Shown here one piece after another: positions 11,561 through 24,945 of a stretch of 64,000 nt of DNA. The stretch is taken from positions 8,551,251 through 8,615,250 of the forward strand of contig JACBWW010000015.1 of NCBI GenBank assembly GCA_020086605.1. Direction: 5' to 3'. The notes beneath the pieces are model-generated. The model saw only the letters and a list, made by a program, of their open reading frames with translations, was not told where the DNA came from and did not search any database. The translations under genes and the position numbers were made by a program. The stretch's first letter is position 1. The number at the start of each line of letters is the position of its first letter. Source of the DNA: Lanius collurio. Taxonomy: Eukaryota; Chordata; Aves; Passeriformes; Laniidae.

Positions 11561-11900
11561 CACAGAGCAGCACCTCTGTAAGATGTTGTGCTGTTGTCTT
11601 GGGGTGGCCTTATGATGTGTCTCCCCTGTGGCCGCTCTGTGCCCAGACATGATGCCTGTGCCTTTCTGAATGTGCACTGACCGCAGAGCCCGCAGGGTCC
11701 CGGCCGCACCGCAGCCCGCGGCTGCTTCCCGGCTGCCTGCGGCTCCGGGGCAGCTCTCCCGGAAGCCGTGTATTCCAGCCAGACGTGCGAAATTCGGGAG
11801 GTACTTTGCAAGTAGAAGTGAAGCACCTTTTTCTTCTTTCCTTTTGGGGAGCTCAAGAGGTGAAAAATCTGGCACAGGTTCTAAAAGGACAAACCACTAA
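11561..11900. other. Short CpG-rich island, possible LTR or promoter remnant
   Basis: The core at about 11680-11790 has roughly a dozen or more CpG dinucleotides in just over 100 bases, in clusters such as CCCGGCCGCACCGCAGCCCGC. The kilobases around it are AT-rich and almost free of CpG. Both strands are open here (76 codons plus, 188 codons minus from 11309 to 11875), which is expected in GC-rich DNA, and neither product looks like a known protein. The left flank (TTGGGGTGGCCTTATGATG, about 11598) gives an impression of passerine LTR sequence, but I cannot confirm the family. Alternatives are a small CpG-island promoter with a first exon, or a retroelement regulatory fragment. Confidence 0.45.
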
Positions 11901-14900
11901 GGCTTTAACAGAACGATATTAACATGTAGTAAAACACACGAAATACATTCTTTTCTCAAATATGCCTCAAACATATTCACGATCTATTAGTTAGTTGATG
12001 GCAGGAGTGGTTTGCAGAGAAGCCCTTATACAGGTATTTAAATTTGGCATTGCTTAAATCCACCAGAGTGCATACCACAGAGGTATTTTTGTGGGCTGAA
12101 CACTGGCATCTCCTGCGACCATACTCAGCTGCTCACTCACCAGTCTGCTGAGACAGAGGTAAGGAAGAAACAACACACCCAGGCTGGCCTGGGATGCAAC
12201 AAGGAAAAATCCTTCCTAAGGATTAAATTTAGGATTTTTAGATTAAATTTTAAAAGATGACATTGCGTTAGATCCTTGCTTTGAGAACTTGTAACAAAAC
12301 TACGAAAACTGTCATCCTCAGTTTTTTTAGTCACTATGCTAGAAATTCTAAAATGAAAATTGGCTGAAACAAGTTGCTAGCATGGCAGAATATAATCTAT
12401 TCTGCTCTGTTCATCACCTGCTACTATATATAATCAGTTTTATATGCACACATTAGACAACTCTTAATTCCATTTTCTTATTTATAATAAGGTGGTAATT
12501 TCTAAACACTGATGACTGAACCTCCAGAGAGAGCTGCTATCTCAAAGAAAACATCCTGATATAAAATGCGTGTCAACTCTCTTCCAGATTAGCAGTACTC
12601 TGTTAGCCATTTGATGTAACAAAGCATAAGCCTTTTTCTGTCTTCTTTTCCATCCTGTTTTTTTTTTTTTTTTATTTCTGATTACATTGTCACAAAAATA
12701 ATCTCAGTATAGGAAGAGTTAGCAACTCTTGCGACATAGAAAATAAACACTCTTGAATGCCTTCTCTGAATATAAAATTTAGCCTGTTTAACCTGTTCAC
12801 AATGAATGTTAGATATCTTAAATAAACTTGTCAACACCAAGAAAGCATATCATGCCACCCCACTCTTGGAGGACAAAAAAAACCCAAAAAAAACAAAAGA
12901 AAGAAAGACATCTTGAAGTTTTAAGGTTCTATGGACAAATGTAAGCACCATGTTACTTCTAAATGGAAATTTTTGACAAATTTTACAGATTAGGAATTCA
13001 GATGGAGATGAATTTTTTTATATGTCAATTTTTCATTCATTTACATTATTACACTATGAAATTGCAGCTGCTCCCATCCCATATCATTATGATCAAGTAA
13101 ATGCTGGAAATATGACATAATCATAAATTTTAAGGGAGACAGAAAATTCCAGGATGTGAAGTTTTTATGGATATACGTTTCTGTTCTGCCTTTTTGTAAC
13201 TTTACAGTCATTACTTAAAACAGAATGGAAAAAAGAAGAAATTCCTATTTATTCTTTTTTCCATTCCCATAGGTAGTAAATAACTCTGGGCTAGCACAAG
13301 GAATGACACAGAAGGGCGCAAAAAGGATGCGAGACTCATTTTGCAGAGGAGGAAAACAAGGCAGAGGTTTTCCAGGGAGCTCTCTGCAACGTCAGCTTTT
13401 CCAGTAGTGTTGCCTTTTCGGGGCAGCTTAGCCCTGCCTTGTTTCCCTTTGTTGAAGCTGCCTGTGCTGCTTAGGCAGTGCTGACACGTGGGCAGCCATG
13501 GTGACAGAGAGTGGCTCTCCACACCTTGGCTCCCCTTGTCCTCCAGGTAACCCCAGCACCAGCTTTGCTAGTGAGGCTGAGAGTTTGGGATGGGCTAAGA
13601 CCATGTTTTGGGTTTCATACTGTCCTACTGGCATTTGCTGAGCTGGGCTGTGTCTTAATAAGAACCTAGTGATTAGATTAGATTGAATTAAATGACTGCA
13701 GTTATTTAATTTTGGTTTATTGTATTTTTTTTATAGATATCAACTTGTACAACAATATCTTTTCTCACAAATATAATTTCTGATTAGCTTCCTTATTATT
13801 CATCAGCTGCATGGTTAGCAGAGAGCTTTTCACTGGATTTGGTTTTTGTTTTGCTCTTTCTTAGTGGCATTCTCAAAGCAAAGTTTAGAGTGTGAATTCC
13901 CCTTGTTAAACTACAGTTTATCTCTAATAGTATGGAAGTGTCTTTTTGTCATGACTTCAGTTTGTGCATCTTATTACTAAGTTACCTCAAGAGAGGGATT
14001 CATTAAATGAGCATCTTGGTCATACCGTATGAACTTGGTAAATGAAATCATGCTTATATTTCCTGTTCTCTTCACAATTTTCCATATCTTACTTGTCTCT
14101 CCATTTTAAAAAAGGAAGCCTAGTTTCATTGTATAACTCTATTCCCCAGATTTATGCATCATTCAGTGTTCCTTTTACTTTCCTTTCTTCATCCCTTCCC
14201 ATATCAATTTTATATCAAGGTGACCTTAATTGAGCTTGGTAATATAATGTAGTGTTGTTGTAGGACCACCAGGCATCACATTTATTATCCACTAGCAATT
14301 TTTCGCTGAAAATTCTGCTTGCCACTAGGAAAAGAGTAATGGAACTAAGATGTATACTCATTCACATATTGATGTTGCTCTGAAGGCATTTTTTTTTTAT
14401 TCCATGCCTCTAAATTCTGCACTTCATAACTCATCATCATGGAAGAGCAAGAAGTTAGATGAAATTTAATTGTGTGAAATTTTAAACATGCAAATTGGTC
14501 AGGGAAGGGAATATTTAATCTATTAATTTTGACAAGCATCTGATGCTAACATTAAAAAAGGCTCTAGAGGCAACAGAATTCAGTATGTGATGAAGTTCTT
14601 CCCTCTGAATCTGTTTTGCACGGTCTCCTCATAAACTGAAAAAAGCTTCTATATATCTGCATTTGCAAGTGGGGCAGAGAAAGGCACTCACTGCAGTAAT
14701 GACATTAAGCCTCTAATTCCCATACTACTCTCTCAAGCAACTTGTGAAACATTATGCTTATCTGCAGCTTTAATTTAAAGATGGAAGTTTAAACCACTCA
14801 ATAAAAGTGCCAGCAATGCTGTGTTTTCCCACTGGTAGCTAGTGGGTAACTGTAAAAGCCTCTCACTTCAGGCAAGCTGGTTTGTCTGCATCTTAAATGC

Positions 14901-17279
14901 CCACAGAGCAAACCTGTGATTTTTCAAGTGCTGTGGTTTGTTTTTGTTTTTTTTTTTTGCCAGAAAAGTGTGACTTGGAGAAGTACATCAATCTCAATGA
15001 AACCTTCAGCAGGTGGATGAGGGAGGGAGGGTCCCACACACAGCAGACTGAGAGGCCGCTTCTTCAGCAATGAGGTAAGAGAGACTCTCATATTTGGTCC
15101 CAGCTATTTGACCTAATTTGAGAGGGAAAGAAGGGAAGTAAAAGGTGCTGCTGTGCTCTGACATGAAATTTGAAAGGTTGCAGGAAGGAAGATTGCTCAA
15201 AATGTCTAAAAGTACTTTCTCTTATCTCCCAATGATACTGTGGTAACCTTAGCAATAGTGACTGTGAGCTGTTAGGAGTAGCATTAGGCCTGGACAAAGG
15301 AATTTGCTATCCAGATGCTTAATAAAGAATGGATAACCAGACAAATTATTCTGAGAAAGCACCTCTTTGGCCTGAGACTTTGTGATAGCTTTAAAGTTTG
15401 ATGTGTAATATGTAATAAGTTAATGAATGAAAGTGGAATGCTTTGTGTGAACAGAAATTGCTTTCATCGGTGCAGTGTGTGCTCATTTAATAATGTATTG
15501 TAATGTGTCCTTAAGATTATTTTTTAAAGAGGATAATTAAAAAATTGCAGACCTAGAGATACTCTGCTCCTCTTTTAAATTGGCCTTGTCATGTAAATTT
15601 CAATAGAAGCTTTTTGTAAGTAGGTGCTGCAAGAATATTTTGTGTTTGCATAAGCTCAGCCACCTTGTACAAAATAAAATCCATCGAAGTGGTTCAGTAA
15701 ACAGCTAAGTTAAAGCTTGCATTTAGCTGTAAGCATGTGAATTGTGATTAGTTTCATTGACCTTAGGGCAGCTACCATGCATGAATTTTGTTCAACAATG
15801 TCTGCAGAAACTGAGCAAGAATCCCTTGCTAAACATTGAAATAATAAAGGTAAGAAAAATGAAGGTAGTCTTGGCTCATTCCAAATAGCATTTTTAGTTC
15901 ACAAATGTAAAAGTAATTCTTTCCTAGCCTCCAAGCCCACTCAGTGAGCAATACTACTGTAGGAGTACTCTCTAAATTTTTATCTCATGGCGTAATACTA
16001 TTTTCCCTTTCTTCTCATAATGCTTTATATACCTCACAGTCATTTAATCCAACTGAGAACAGTGATCACCCACTTTGTCGTGAGATTTCTTCTTAAAAAT
16101 GGCTCCATCTACTTTCCCTACCACTTCACTGGTATGAGTGCTTTTATGCAAACAGTGAGGGAAGAGAAAAAAATCCTTTACTTGAACTGGCTTTCATTAT
16201 CTTAGGCTATTTTCCACTATCATCATTGTAAATTGGCCTGACAGATTACAACTTCTCTATTTTTTATGTAGCACAAGGCTATGTTCTGAAGCTTGAGAGA
16301 TGAATAATTGAGAACAAAAATAGTTACACTTACCGCAGTCCCAATGTTTGTAGTAGCAAAATAAACACCTGTGTGAGCTGGCGGGTCCTAGCTCACTGGC
16401 TTCAGTGAGATGGTGGTGATTGTGATGCTCTTCCCTTCCCGGGATTTTTACCTAGATTTTGGGATAAAAATGGCTGTCTGGAGAAACAGACATGACAGCT
16501 ATAAGATATTTCTACTTTTTTTTTACTTTCAGTCTTACATCTCCTCTCTGATGTGCTGCCAGCTTTGGTTAGAGATATCACAGAGTATAATTTATAGAGA
16601 AGACAAGCCTAGTTACCAGACTTCCTGAGCATATCGATGATCACAGGATTCAATCCAGATTATACTTCAGTCTATTTCATAATGACTTTGTAGTAATTAA
16701 CCAGCTTTCCCTAATGATCGAGTATAGCAACTCAGAATATGTTTTTTATATTAATCTAAACTTTCTGCCAAGGAATCTTGAGTCTTATTCTGTTGCTGAT
16801 TTCAATTAGAGAGTTTTGTCACAGTGATTACTAACAATTAAGAAAAATAAGTGAACAATTATTATGAATTATTTATAAATTAATAATCGTGTTTACATCA
16901 CAGGAAGGTGTGTCAGTTGTCAGAGTAGAATGAAATTGGACAGAAACTATCCAACATACATTATGTTGGTTTGCTCATGGTTTCCTGTCATTGAAAGAGC
17001 TGCAGTTTTACTTCAGCAGAAACTCAGACATGAGAAAACATTCCTTTAATGTGAAAGTCAGAGGATGAGTGCTGCCCTTCATACTAAAATGTCCAAAACT
17101 ACATAGGTCACTCACATTTATTTAAGTCCTGCATTGGCAACATCATTAATATCAAAGAGTTAACACAGCTCTACTAGCATTTCTTTTAAGACTTGGAGTC
17201 AAAACAGCTTGCTGTAATTCCCACTCACAAATGGTAAACCCATAAACATTCAAGGTGATGTAGCAGCTCCTGGTCACCT
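11901..17279. other. Gene-free AT-rich stretch
   Basis: No gene is recognised. Contents include a 16-base T run at 12658-12673, an A-rich tract near 12876-12906, and a moderately GC-rich patch at about 13300-13640 whose open frames on the minus strand (103 and 68 codons) show no known domain. The segment 15350-15870 is repeat-free and rich in POU- and homeodomain-like motifs. It is discussed as a candidate conserved non-coding element in the findings. Confidence 0.6.
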
Positions 17280-18010
17280 CCTGGTAGCCCCTGGGAATGC
17301 TAGTGTCCCATCACATTCCCTTTCTGTAGTGTGTGGGGCCATCCCCGATGCTTCTGAGCTCTGCCAGCCCCTCCCTGTGCACATCTCCGGGTGCTCTTCC
17401 AGCACGCAGGGCTGCCCCGCTCCCGCTCTGCCTGCGGACCACAGAGCTGTGCCCTGTTAGCACAGGGCTGTGCGGGGCGCTTTGGGAGCCCTTCCCTGCT
17501 GCCTTGGTAGGAGGTTTTTCCAAACCCACAGAGACTGGTTTGCAACGCCTCCAAGTTTACTTTGCATCATAGCAATAGCCCATCTGCTTTTTGCCTTCTT
17601 TGATTTAAGCTGTTATTAGTACAACAGAAGCACTGCATATCTGGCTTATGTCTAGGTTTTGAAATGAAGAATTAGATCTTGCCTTCCTCTTTTCATCCTT
17701 ATCTTTGAACATGCTCCCCATGGGCCAGAGGTGTTACTCTCCCTTCCTCACCCTGACATGCTGGAAGCACAGGCAACAGCTCAGGATAGTGCAACTCCAC
17801 TCTCTGTCGTGAGCCTGCTCCTCCTCCCTCTGCCACCATCACCGCTGGTGCTCCCTGCTTGGTCCCCCTTCCCTGCTCCTTCACCCCTTGGACTGCAATT
17901 CCTGTGCTGTCCTGACCCCTCTTGTGCCAGCTTCAGGTTTGGCCACCTAGAGCCTCAGTGCCACATAGCAGGGGCGATGCCTGAGCCGCACTTCTTGTAA
18001 CCAACGTGCA
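17280..18010. other. GC-rich block, two adjacent patches
   Basis: Two patches (about 17330-17560 and 17730-18000) are much richer in G+C than the flanks. The first has scattered CpGs (for example GCGGGGCGC near 17473) and a hairpin with arms GCCCTGT (17451-17457) and ACAGGGC (17462-17468) around TAGC. The second is pyrimidine-rich on the plus strand and gives an 89-codon Leu/Pro/Ser-rich frame at 17731-18000, typical of biased composition and not of a known protein. It may be an unrecognised old repeat, an isolated exon region or a regulatory island. I cannot decide among these. Confidence 0.4.
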
Positions 18011-18209
18011 AAGCTGCACCTCTCAGCACCACCTTTTAAGTCTCTTCAGGAAGGGTAATAATGAAAATACCTATTAAACAACGTATTTTTTTAAGGAAAG
18101 AAATCATTGTAGCTCATGCTCTTCTTTATTCCATCAAGACTCACTGTCTTGGTATCTGGGCAATTCTGTGCATAATATATGTGTAGTAAAAATAGCAATA
18201 CAAATTACT

Positions 18210-18460
18210 TAAAATTCAAGTCACTTTCCAACAATTTAACTCCCTCCCTGCATGACTTCTGCTGTGCTAATTATGCTCTCCTGTAGGATCAATGCTTTAC
18301 TCATTTAAATATGTTGTAACAATATTGTCACCAATTATTTTTACTGCTTCAAAAGGCAAATTGCTTTATACCAACAATTAGAAAACAATTGCTTTGTTTT
18401 TCCTTTATGTAAATTATTTGGCATTAGCATTTACCTTTTCAAGCATGCATTTGATACAGG
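18210..18460. promoter_or_regulatory. Candidate enhancer-like SOX/POU motif cluster
   Basis: This repeat-free AT-rich segment contains several SOX-like cores: ACAATTT, the facing pair ACAATATTGT, ACAATTA, ACAATTG, and CTTTGTT at 18392-18398. Nearby are octamer-like POU sites ATGTAAAT (18407-18414) and ATGCATTT, plus GCTAATTATG. The CTTTGTT and ATGTAAAT sites lie 8 bases apart. AT-rich DNA yields such motifs by chance, so this is only a candidate. Conservation is not known. Confidence 0.2.
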
Positions 18461-21400
18461 ACAAGTAGCAGTATTACATAAAAGGGTAGAAAGTAAAAAA
18501 ATATTCACATCTCTCGAAAGAGAGAAAATTATAGTAGTCTCTGTAATGGACAGATAATTCTTAGAAATCAACTACTGAAGTTACATCTGTTCTTGGTCAG
18601 CAGATATTGTACACAGCAGGTAGGGCATGCACTCACAGCACTTTGCGAAATTACAGCAGCAATCCTTACACCTGTAAAGCACATAGTATGCCTGATTTAT
18701 TTTTAAACTTACAATTTGCTTTTCTGAAAATATTAGGCACTATGTGCTTCTGTAGTAAAATACAATCCCTACCAGCAAACTATTTTAGGGACAAGTACTA
18801 CTTGCCTTACATGAACTATCAGGTTGACAGTCCTGAAGAATTGTTCATTTAAGGAAAGAAGATTTGTTGCCTCTCCTTGTCTGTTATTTTAACCTCATAA
18901 TTGCTTAACTGTAAGAGGAAAGGAGAAAGAAGAGCAATGTCTCTTCCATAGAAATACATTTGTTTGCTTGTTTGATGGAAAACCAGTGTGTATAACTGTA
19001 TTTAAACAAAAATTGTTAACTGATATTGACAGGGTAAGATCTCCCTTTTGGGCTTTGATTTTCAGTCTCTTGTCCTTTCATTTGCTGTTTGGGATTATGA
19101 AGCAGTCGCTAACTGAAGACAGCAGAGACATCCATTTTAAGGCACTGGAAGCATTTGTCAATTCAGCTTGAGTGCAGTAACTGTCTGATGCTGAGTCTTA
19201 GAGATGGTTTAGTGTGCGTGCAGTAGTTGAGGCTCGCTGCTTTATTCAATCAACATTAGGGTTCTCAAAATATGATTGGTTTAGGAAATGTCTGGGAACT
19301 GGTTTGATGGGGTTTTTTTGGGGGGGGTTGTTGGTTTGGTTTTTTCACCTCTCGTAAAAATATTATCTTTACCGTTCTCACTTAGGAATCAGAAAAATAT
19401 ATGTGTCCATCTGAAATAATCATGTGGAATAGTTGGAGTGTTTGAGTTTTTAAGTAATAGAACATTTTTTATCCTGTTTAACCATGGAGTAAAGAGCATA
19501 TGAAAAAAAATTATTCTTTACACTGAGCACACCGACATTGAAATTTATGCAAGAAAGGTGCCTGGGTAATCTGCATGCCCAGACTGCACCTGCAGACTGG
19601 GAGTCACTGGTTTGTCTGCATAGCAATGAGGTGTCTTTCTCCCAGCAGCTCTGGGCAAGACTCACCTTTTCAGCTGGGAGCAGACGTGGAGCAGGGCACT
19701 GTGTGCCAGCTGGGTGACACCAGCAAGGAGCTCTGGCTGTGCCTCTGCCCTCACAGGTTTGTGCATGTGACACAGCACAAGCTCTTTGCTGGAACTTGGA
19801 AGTGGGTCTCCTTGACTGGCAAAGTATATTGATAAACCTGAGCTGTAGCATGGTGCAAAATAACTTCATCAAAATCAGAGTGCCCAGCTGGTCATGCTCA
19901 ATAAGTAGTACCTGAGGTTGTGAAGTGTTAGTGCTTAATTAAGGCCTCTGCTACTTCTAAAAACAACAGGTAAACTTTTACTGTATACTGTGTATGTCTG
20001 AAAATGAGCATTAATCAGTAGCCAGTTTACCTTCCTCTTAGGAACAAGTAGGATTTCTCAGCCTGGTTTGGGAGCATGTGCTCTTATTCCTTGCAGAGCA
20101 AAGCCCCTTCACCTGCAGCTCTGCTTGTTTCTGTTCCTCGAAGGTCAGCTGGGCTGTGGTTTGGAGCTCTCTACAAGCTGATGTAAGATCACTTTAAACA
20201 CTGAAGAGCTGGTGCTTAAATAACATTCAAATGAACTCCACTCTGCCTCTAAGCTACTGTTGTACCAGGTCTGCTTCACAAAGCAGCGCAGGCTTTCATG
20301 TCTTTCTCTGGAGGAATAAATCTGAGGCTTCATTCACATGAAAAAATCTCAGAATGATTTATTTAGAGGTTGAGGGCCCAAGCACATCCCTATAAATAAT
20401 GTTTTAACCTTATTTTTTCCTGTGTGAACTTTGCATTTTTTGTGTGTCTCCTAAGGCCTTTGGGTTATTATCACGGTGAATATCACTATATTTTATGTGT
20501 TGGAAAAGAAAAGTTGTTTTCCTTCTACCTAAAGAACTAACACCTAAATCTAGTCTGTATAGTACTGATAGTTGAAATCCTTTCTTCTATTAATTCCTAT
20601 CATGATTCTATTTGTTTCCAAAGTAGACACCTAACTACCACTCATCTATCTGCTTTGATATGTATCTCAAGTAGTCCTGCTGCAAGTAGTCCAAAGAAAA
20701 ACTGTTAGGTTAGACAGGTTTCTTTCCAATATGATTATAGTTGTATAAAAATAAAGAGAAACTGAAAAAACACATTACACAATACAGAGAAAAAACCTAG
20801 TATTTTATTTTCATAACTTTCTTCAAAGACTAGGTATAGTCCTTTTAATTTTTAAATTAGAGGTATAAATATGGTTTGCTAGAAGTCTAGTTTTGACACA
20901 TTGTACTACCAGCTACAAAACATTATTAGTCATCACATCAATTATGCATTAGTTTTCATTAACTACTAACTATAATTAAAAAATTATTTTAACTGAAGTA
21001 AGAGCTACAAGTCTGAAACCAGAACAATTAACAAAATTGCAGAACAAAACCAGAGTCATGTAAAACTATACAATTTCCTTGAAAATGGGTTTCCATAAAT
21101 AGATCACACTTTGGCATTGATTTTATTGTTGTAATCAATATAAATATGTCTTTTGATATTTTAATATCTTACACTTTTAGCCTAGTGTGTGAGAATAAAA
21201 TACAATTACACATTTCTCACTGGGTTACCAGCTGATCTCTTGGTGGAATGACCCCAAGGTCAAAGATATAATAGGCTACTTGCTGCTTTTTATGATGTTT
21301 TTACTGGGACTATTTTTATTAGAGTATAGTGGATGCTGTTAAGCATCTAGTGAGTCAGGGCCTTGGGACGTTTATGCCACCTGTCATCCCCTCTTAACAG

Positions 21401-24400
21401 CTTTGATCTTACATGCACTGGTTGAAAAAATTATTGTGCCATTTTTCAGTTTCAGCCTGCAGTGATTTAACACAGCTACTGACACTTTTTCACAATATGA
21501 GTTGATACAGACAAGCATTTTTGAAGAAAGCCCTAAGGCTAGCAATAATATTTATATCTTCTGCCATTCATGGAGAAGCAGAGCCAATAAAGCAGGCAAA
21601 AGAACTGGTATGTGTTCCCTTTTGCTCATTAATGTTTCAGCTGATTCTGTGGGTGTTCTGTGGAAGAGTGGTTGCTTTCATTTTCTCATGAAAAGAAAAT
21701 GCTATATTTCTTATTCGTATCTATTGCTTTTGAGATTCTGCTTTAAGATTTTTCTTGAAGGATGTTCTTCATCTCCTTTACACAGAGAGATGCACAACAC
21801 AGAAATATATGTGTATTGAACAATGCTGGATTTGCCTTGAAAAAACAGATGCACTGCAGAAACAGTGTATGACAAACAGAGCGCCTGGCACAATAGGAAG
21901 TGTCTGCAACCTTCCAGGCTGCATAACTGTTTGAAGGAGGAGGGGAAGGGTTTTCACAAAGGCAAATCTCTCCTTTCTGTGGTTGCATGTAAAGGCTGCC
22001 ATGCTGTATTTCTCATTCTGAAGGTCTGTCTTTGACTCCTTTGATACAAAGAATATACAGCTCTCACTGCTCTTTTCCCTGGCTGAGTTGCAACATGCTT
22101 CTGTTCTCTCCCAGTGCCCCATTACTGTAATGTGCTGTGTACCCTTTTCATATGCCCACAAATTGTAAGAATAAATTTCCTCTGAGTTCCTGTTCAGGTT
22201 CGTAAGCCTAATATCACTTTCCCTTCTTTAATAACTACTCAATCTCAGAAACCTTATAGAAGCATTTGTGATCCTAAAGTAGATTGTACAAGAGAAATAG
22301 AATTTGGGTTGCAATATCCCATGTTTTACCTGTTGGTACCTGTTTGGGTGGTTTAACAAAAGGAACCATTTTCTGCCTATTTTATTCTTTACTACAGTCC
22401 AAATATCATCTCTACAACTTCTGAACCAGAATTTTGCAGCAGGGTGGTAGCAAAAAATTGTGACATAGAGAGGGGGCTGATGCTTCACTCCAGCATCTGC
22501 TAGGGAAACAGAAAGATTTGTGATCCTGAGATAGAATTATCCTTTCTGCTGCTGAAGAATTGAGAGCAGCAGTCAGGGATATCTGTGCAGGTGCATGGGA
22601 ACAGAGCCACAGCACTTTTCTGTCCACCACATTTGGATTTGCATTGGTTATAAGGCCCTGTATTAATTGATGAAAGTTGTTGGCGGAGGGGGGAGTGTTG
22701 GTTTGGTTTTTTAAGACAGTTCATTTAAAAAGAGCCAGAAAGATCGTTCTGTTCACCCACTCATATCTGTTTATGAAAATATCACACATACATTTGGACC
22801 TAAAGCAATCTACAAGATTTTTAATGAAAAATGTCCTTGACAGAACAAGCAATAAATAAATTATCCTTTTAAGAGCGAAAATACACTGTTGTAGATAAAG
22901 TTGGACTGATTAAGACTGATTTAGAAAATCAGAATCTAATTAGATTCTTAATTGAATCCAAGAGAGAAGGGCCCTGTGACTGAGATGGCATTTGCATGTA
23001 AAGTACCTTGATAAGGGCCAAAATAAATAAAATTATTTTTACCTTTTTAAAGTACCAAAGTACATAAAGTAGCAAAATAAATGCCATTGTTTGTATTGGG
23101 AATACAAAGTGCACATGAGGGATTTGTATGTATTGTTTGGTGTGCATCATACACATACTTGCTCATATACACAGCACTTTACTATTTTAATTTTGGTTTT
23201 ATGGATATTCATTTTCAAATTAAGAGGACCAAATCTGTGAGAAAGAAGTCCATAGAATAACCCATAGGAAAAATTCCAATGTGTTGATGAATACATTTAA
23301 ATTGTTTTTTCATTGTCATCTTTTAAAGTGCTGCTGTGTGGAGAAAAGTTTTGATTAAGCTGATTTCTATTATTCAGAAACTAGTCACAAAAGTTCGGGA
23401 TAATTTCATATAAGTGTGGGCACTTGGCTGTCATATTTAAAATAGGATTCTAAATTAGTAAGTTGTGTTCTAATGGTGGGTTGGATATTCACTGAGGTGA
23501 ATAGTGTTTGAAAGTGATTTTACTTTGAAATCATTGATAGTACAAGAAATAATAGTAGATTTCATTTAAATGGTGAAAATGTAGTGATGTGCATCTGGAG
23601 CCCATATGGAGCAGTGGCATTCCAGCTGTTTTCCTTCGTGCCTAATTTCATGGTGGTCAGTGAAGTCAGTGTTTCTCACAAGCTTCATATACTGCATTCA
23701 CCTGTTCTTTGCCACTGTTTCTCAGCTGTCCACATAATCCTAAAAAATGTGAAACAATAAAGTTCTGAAATGTCAGGGGCCAGATAGAAAAATCTGGTAA
23801 TCAGTCAGAGTTGAGAGACGCTGAAAATTCACAGGATGACGAGAATAATAGGTAGGTAGATCAGGGTGACCTTAAAACAGTATTAATAGAAATGGAATGA
23901 AATGTTCTAGTACAAGGTCAGGTGCTTAAGAACTGCTAATAAAAAGTCTACTGTAAATTAAAAATGAGTGATAAAGACAGAGATGCAGTTAATAATAGAA
24001 TCTCTATGTAATAGAGCTTTGAAAAAGACAAAAGCTTTCCTAGAATGTCTAAGTTCAGAGATATGGAATGTATTTGTGCTTTTGTAAAGGGTCTTGGTGA
24101 AATAACGGTCATATTCCAAAACTACTAGTTTAGTTTCATGCATTTAATTCAAGAATTATCTAGTTAAAGGAAAAACACAAAACCCAGTGAGAATAAATCT
24201 CTGCTTCCTAATTAACAAGCATGACATGTTATATGTTTGTTCTTATAAGAAAACATTAAATGACAGCCTAATGACTTCAGAGTCTTCTTTTTTTTATGGT
24301 AGGTCCCTCCCTCCCCTAACATTTTTATAGCCACAGCCCTTTGCAGACTACTTCTCCTGATCCAGTCCCATCTGATTCAAGTCATTTGCTATTTTAAATG

Positions 24401-24884
24401 TGCTTGTACTTGAATGTAGTTACAGGTTCTGGATTTTAAAATAGTGAACTTTTAAACTGGAAGTTTCACAAAAGAGCATGTGAGATGATTGGGACAGCAG
24501 AGGAAACACCTTTTGGGGCAAGACTGAAAGATCCCTGCTTAGCTTACGTTAAGGAAACTTTCCAGTCTGACCATTCACTAGACCCTCTGGCATTCACACA
24601 GGGGGTAGGATTGCTTTCCCTCAAAGTCCCCGTGATGCCTTCAGCTGGGTAAGAAGTTTGACACAGAAAGTTACTATTTAATATAAAAGTTAAATAAAAC
24701 TTTAAATAAAAATAATAGTAATGGGCCTGAGTAAATCTATTTTCTATTCTAAGAAAAGAAAGTATAAATACTGTAGGAGTTATGTTCTGGAATAGCCTTG
24801 AAACAGGAGCAGTGGAGAAGAAAGCCCTGAAAACTAATTGCTCTTTTTTGATTAGTTTAAAAAAGAGATTAGTTATGTACATTG
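18461..24884. other. Gene-free AT-rich stretch
   Basis: Largely AT-rich single-copy DNA. A moderately GC-rich patch at about 19560-19830 has an 85-codon plus frame and an overlapping 140-codon minus frame (19450-19872), neither recognised. A run of T then G (TTTTTTGGGGGGGG) lies at about 19314-19327. No repeat family or RNA gene is recognised. Confidence 0.6.
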
Positions 24885-24945
24885 TTTGTCATGGCAGGAG
24901 ACTGGGCTTGATGGCCCTTGAGGGAGTTTCCTGTTTTTAGCCTTT
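24885..24945 (+). mobile_element. Short CR1 3'-region fragment
   Basis: CATGGCAGGAGACTGGGCTT followed by GATGGCCCTTGAGGG and TTTCCTG resembles the CR1 3' UTR stretch that normally reads along the lines of 'GGACTAGATGACCTCTTGAGGTCCCTTCCAACC'-like text, plus orientation. The terminal ATTCTATG-type repeats are not present, so it is a small, old fragment. Edges are approximate. Confidence 0.45.

Noticed and set aside
11309..11875. 188-codon minus-strand frame, the longest in the window
   Set aside because: Half of it is the CpG-rich island, where stops are rare on both strands. The rest reads as random AT-rich translation with no domain.
17731..18000. 89-codon Leu/Pro/Ser-rich plus frame in GC-rich DNA
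   Set aside because: Composition follows the pyrimidine-rich strand. There are no signal peptide cleavage features or family match convincing enough to call it a gene.
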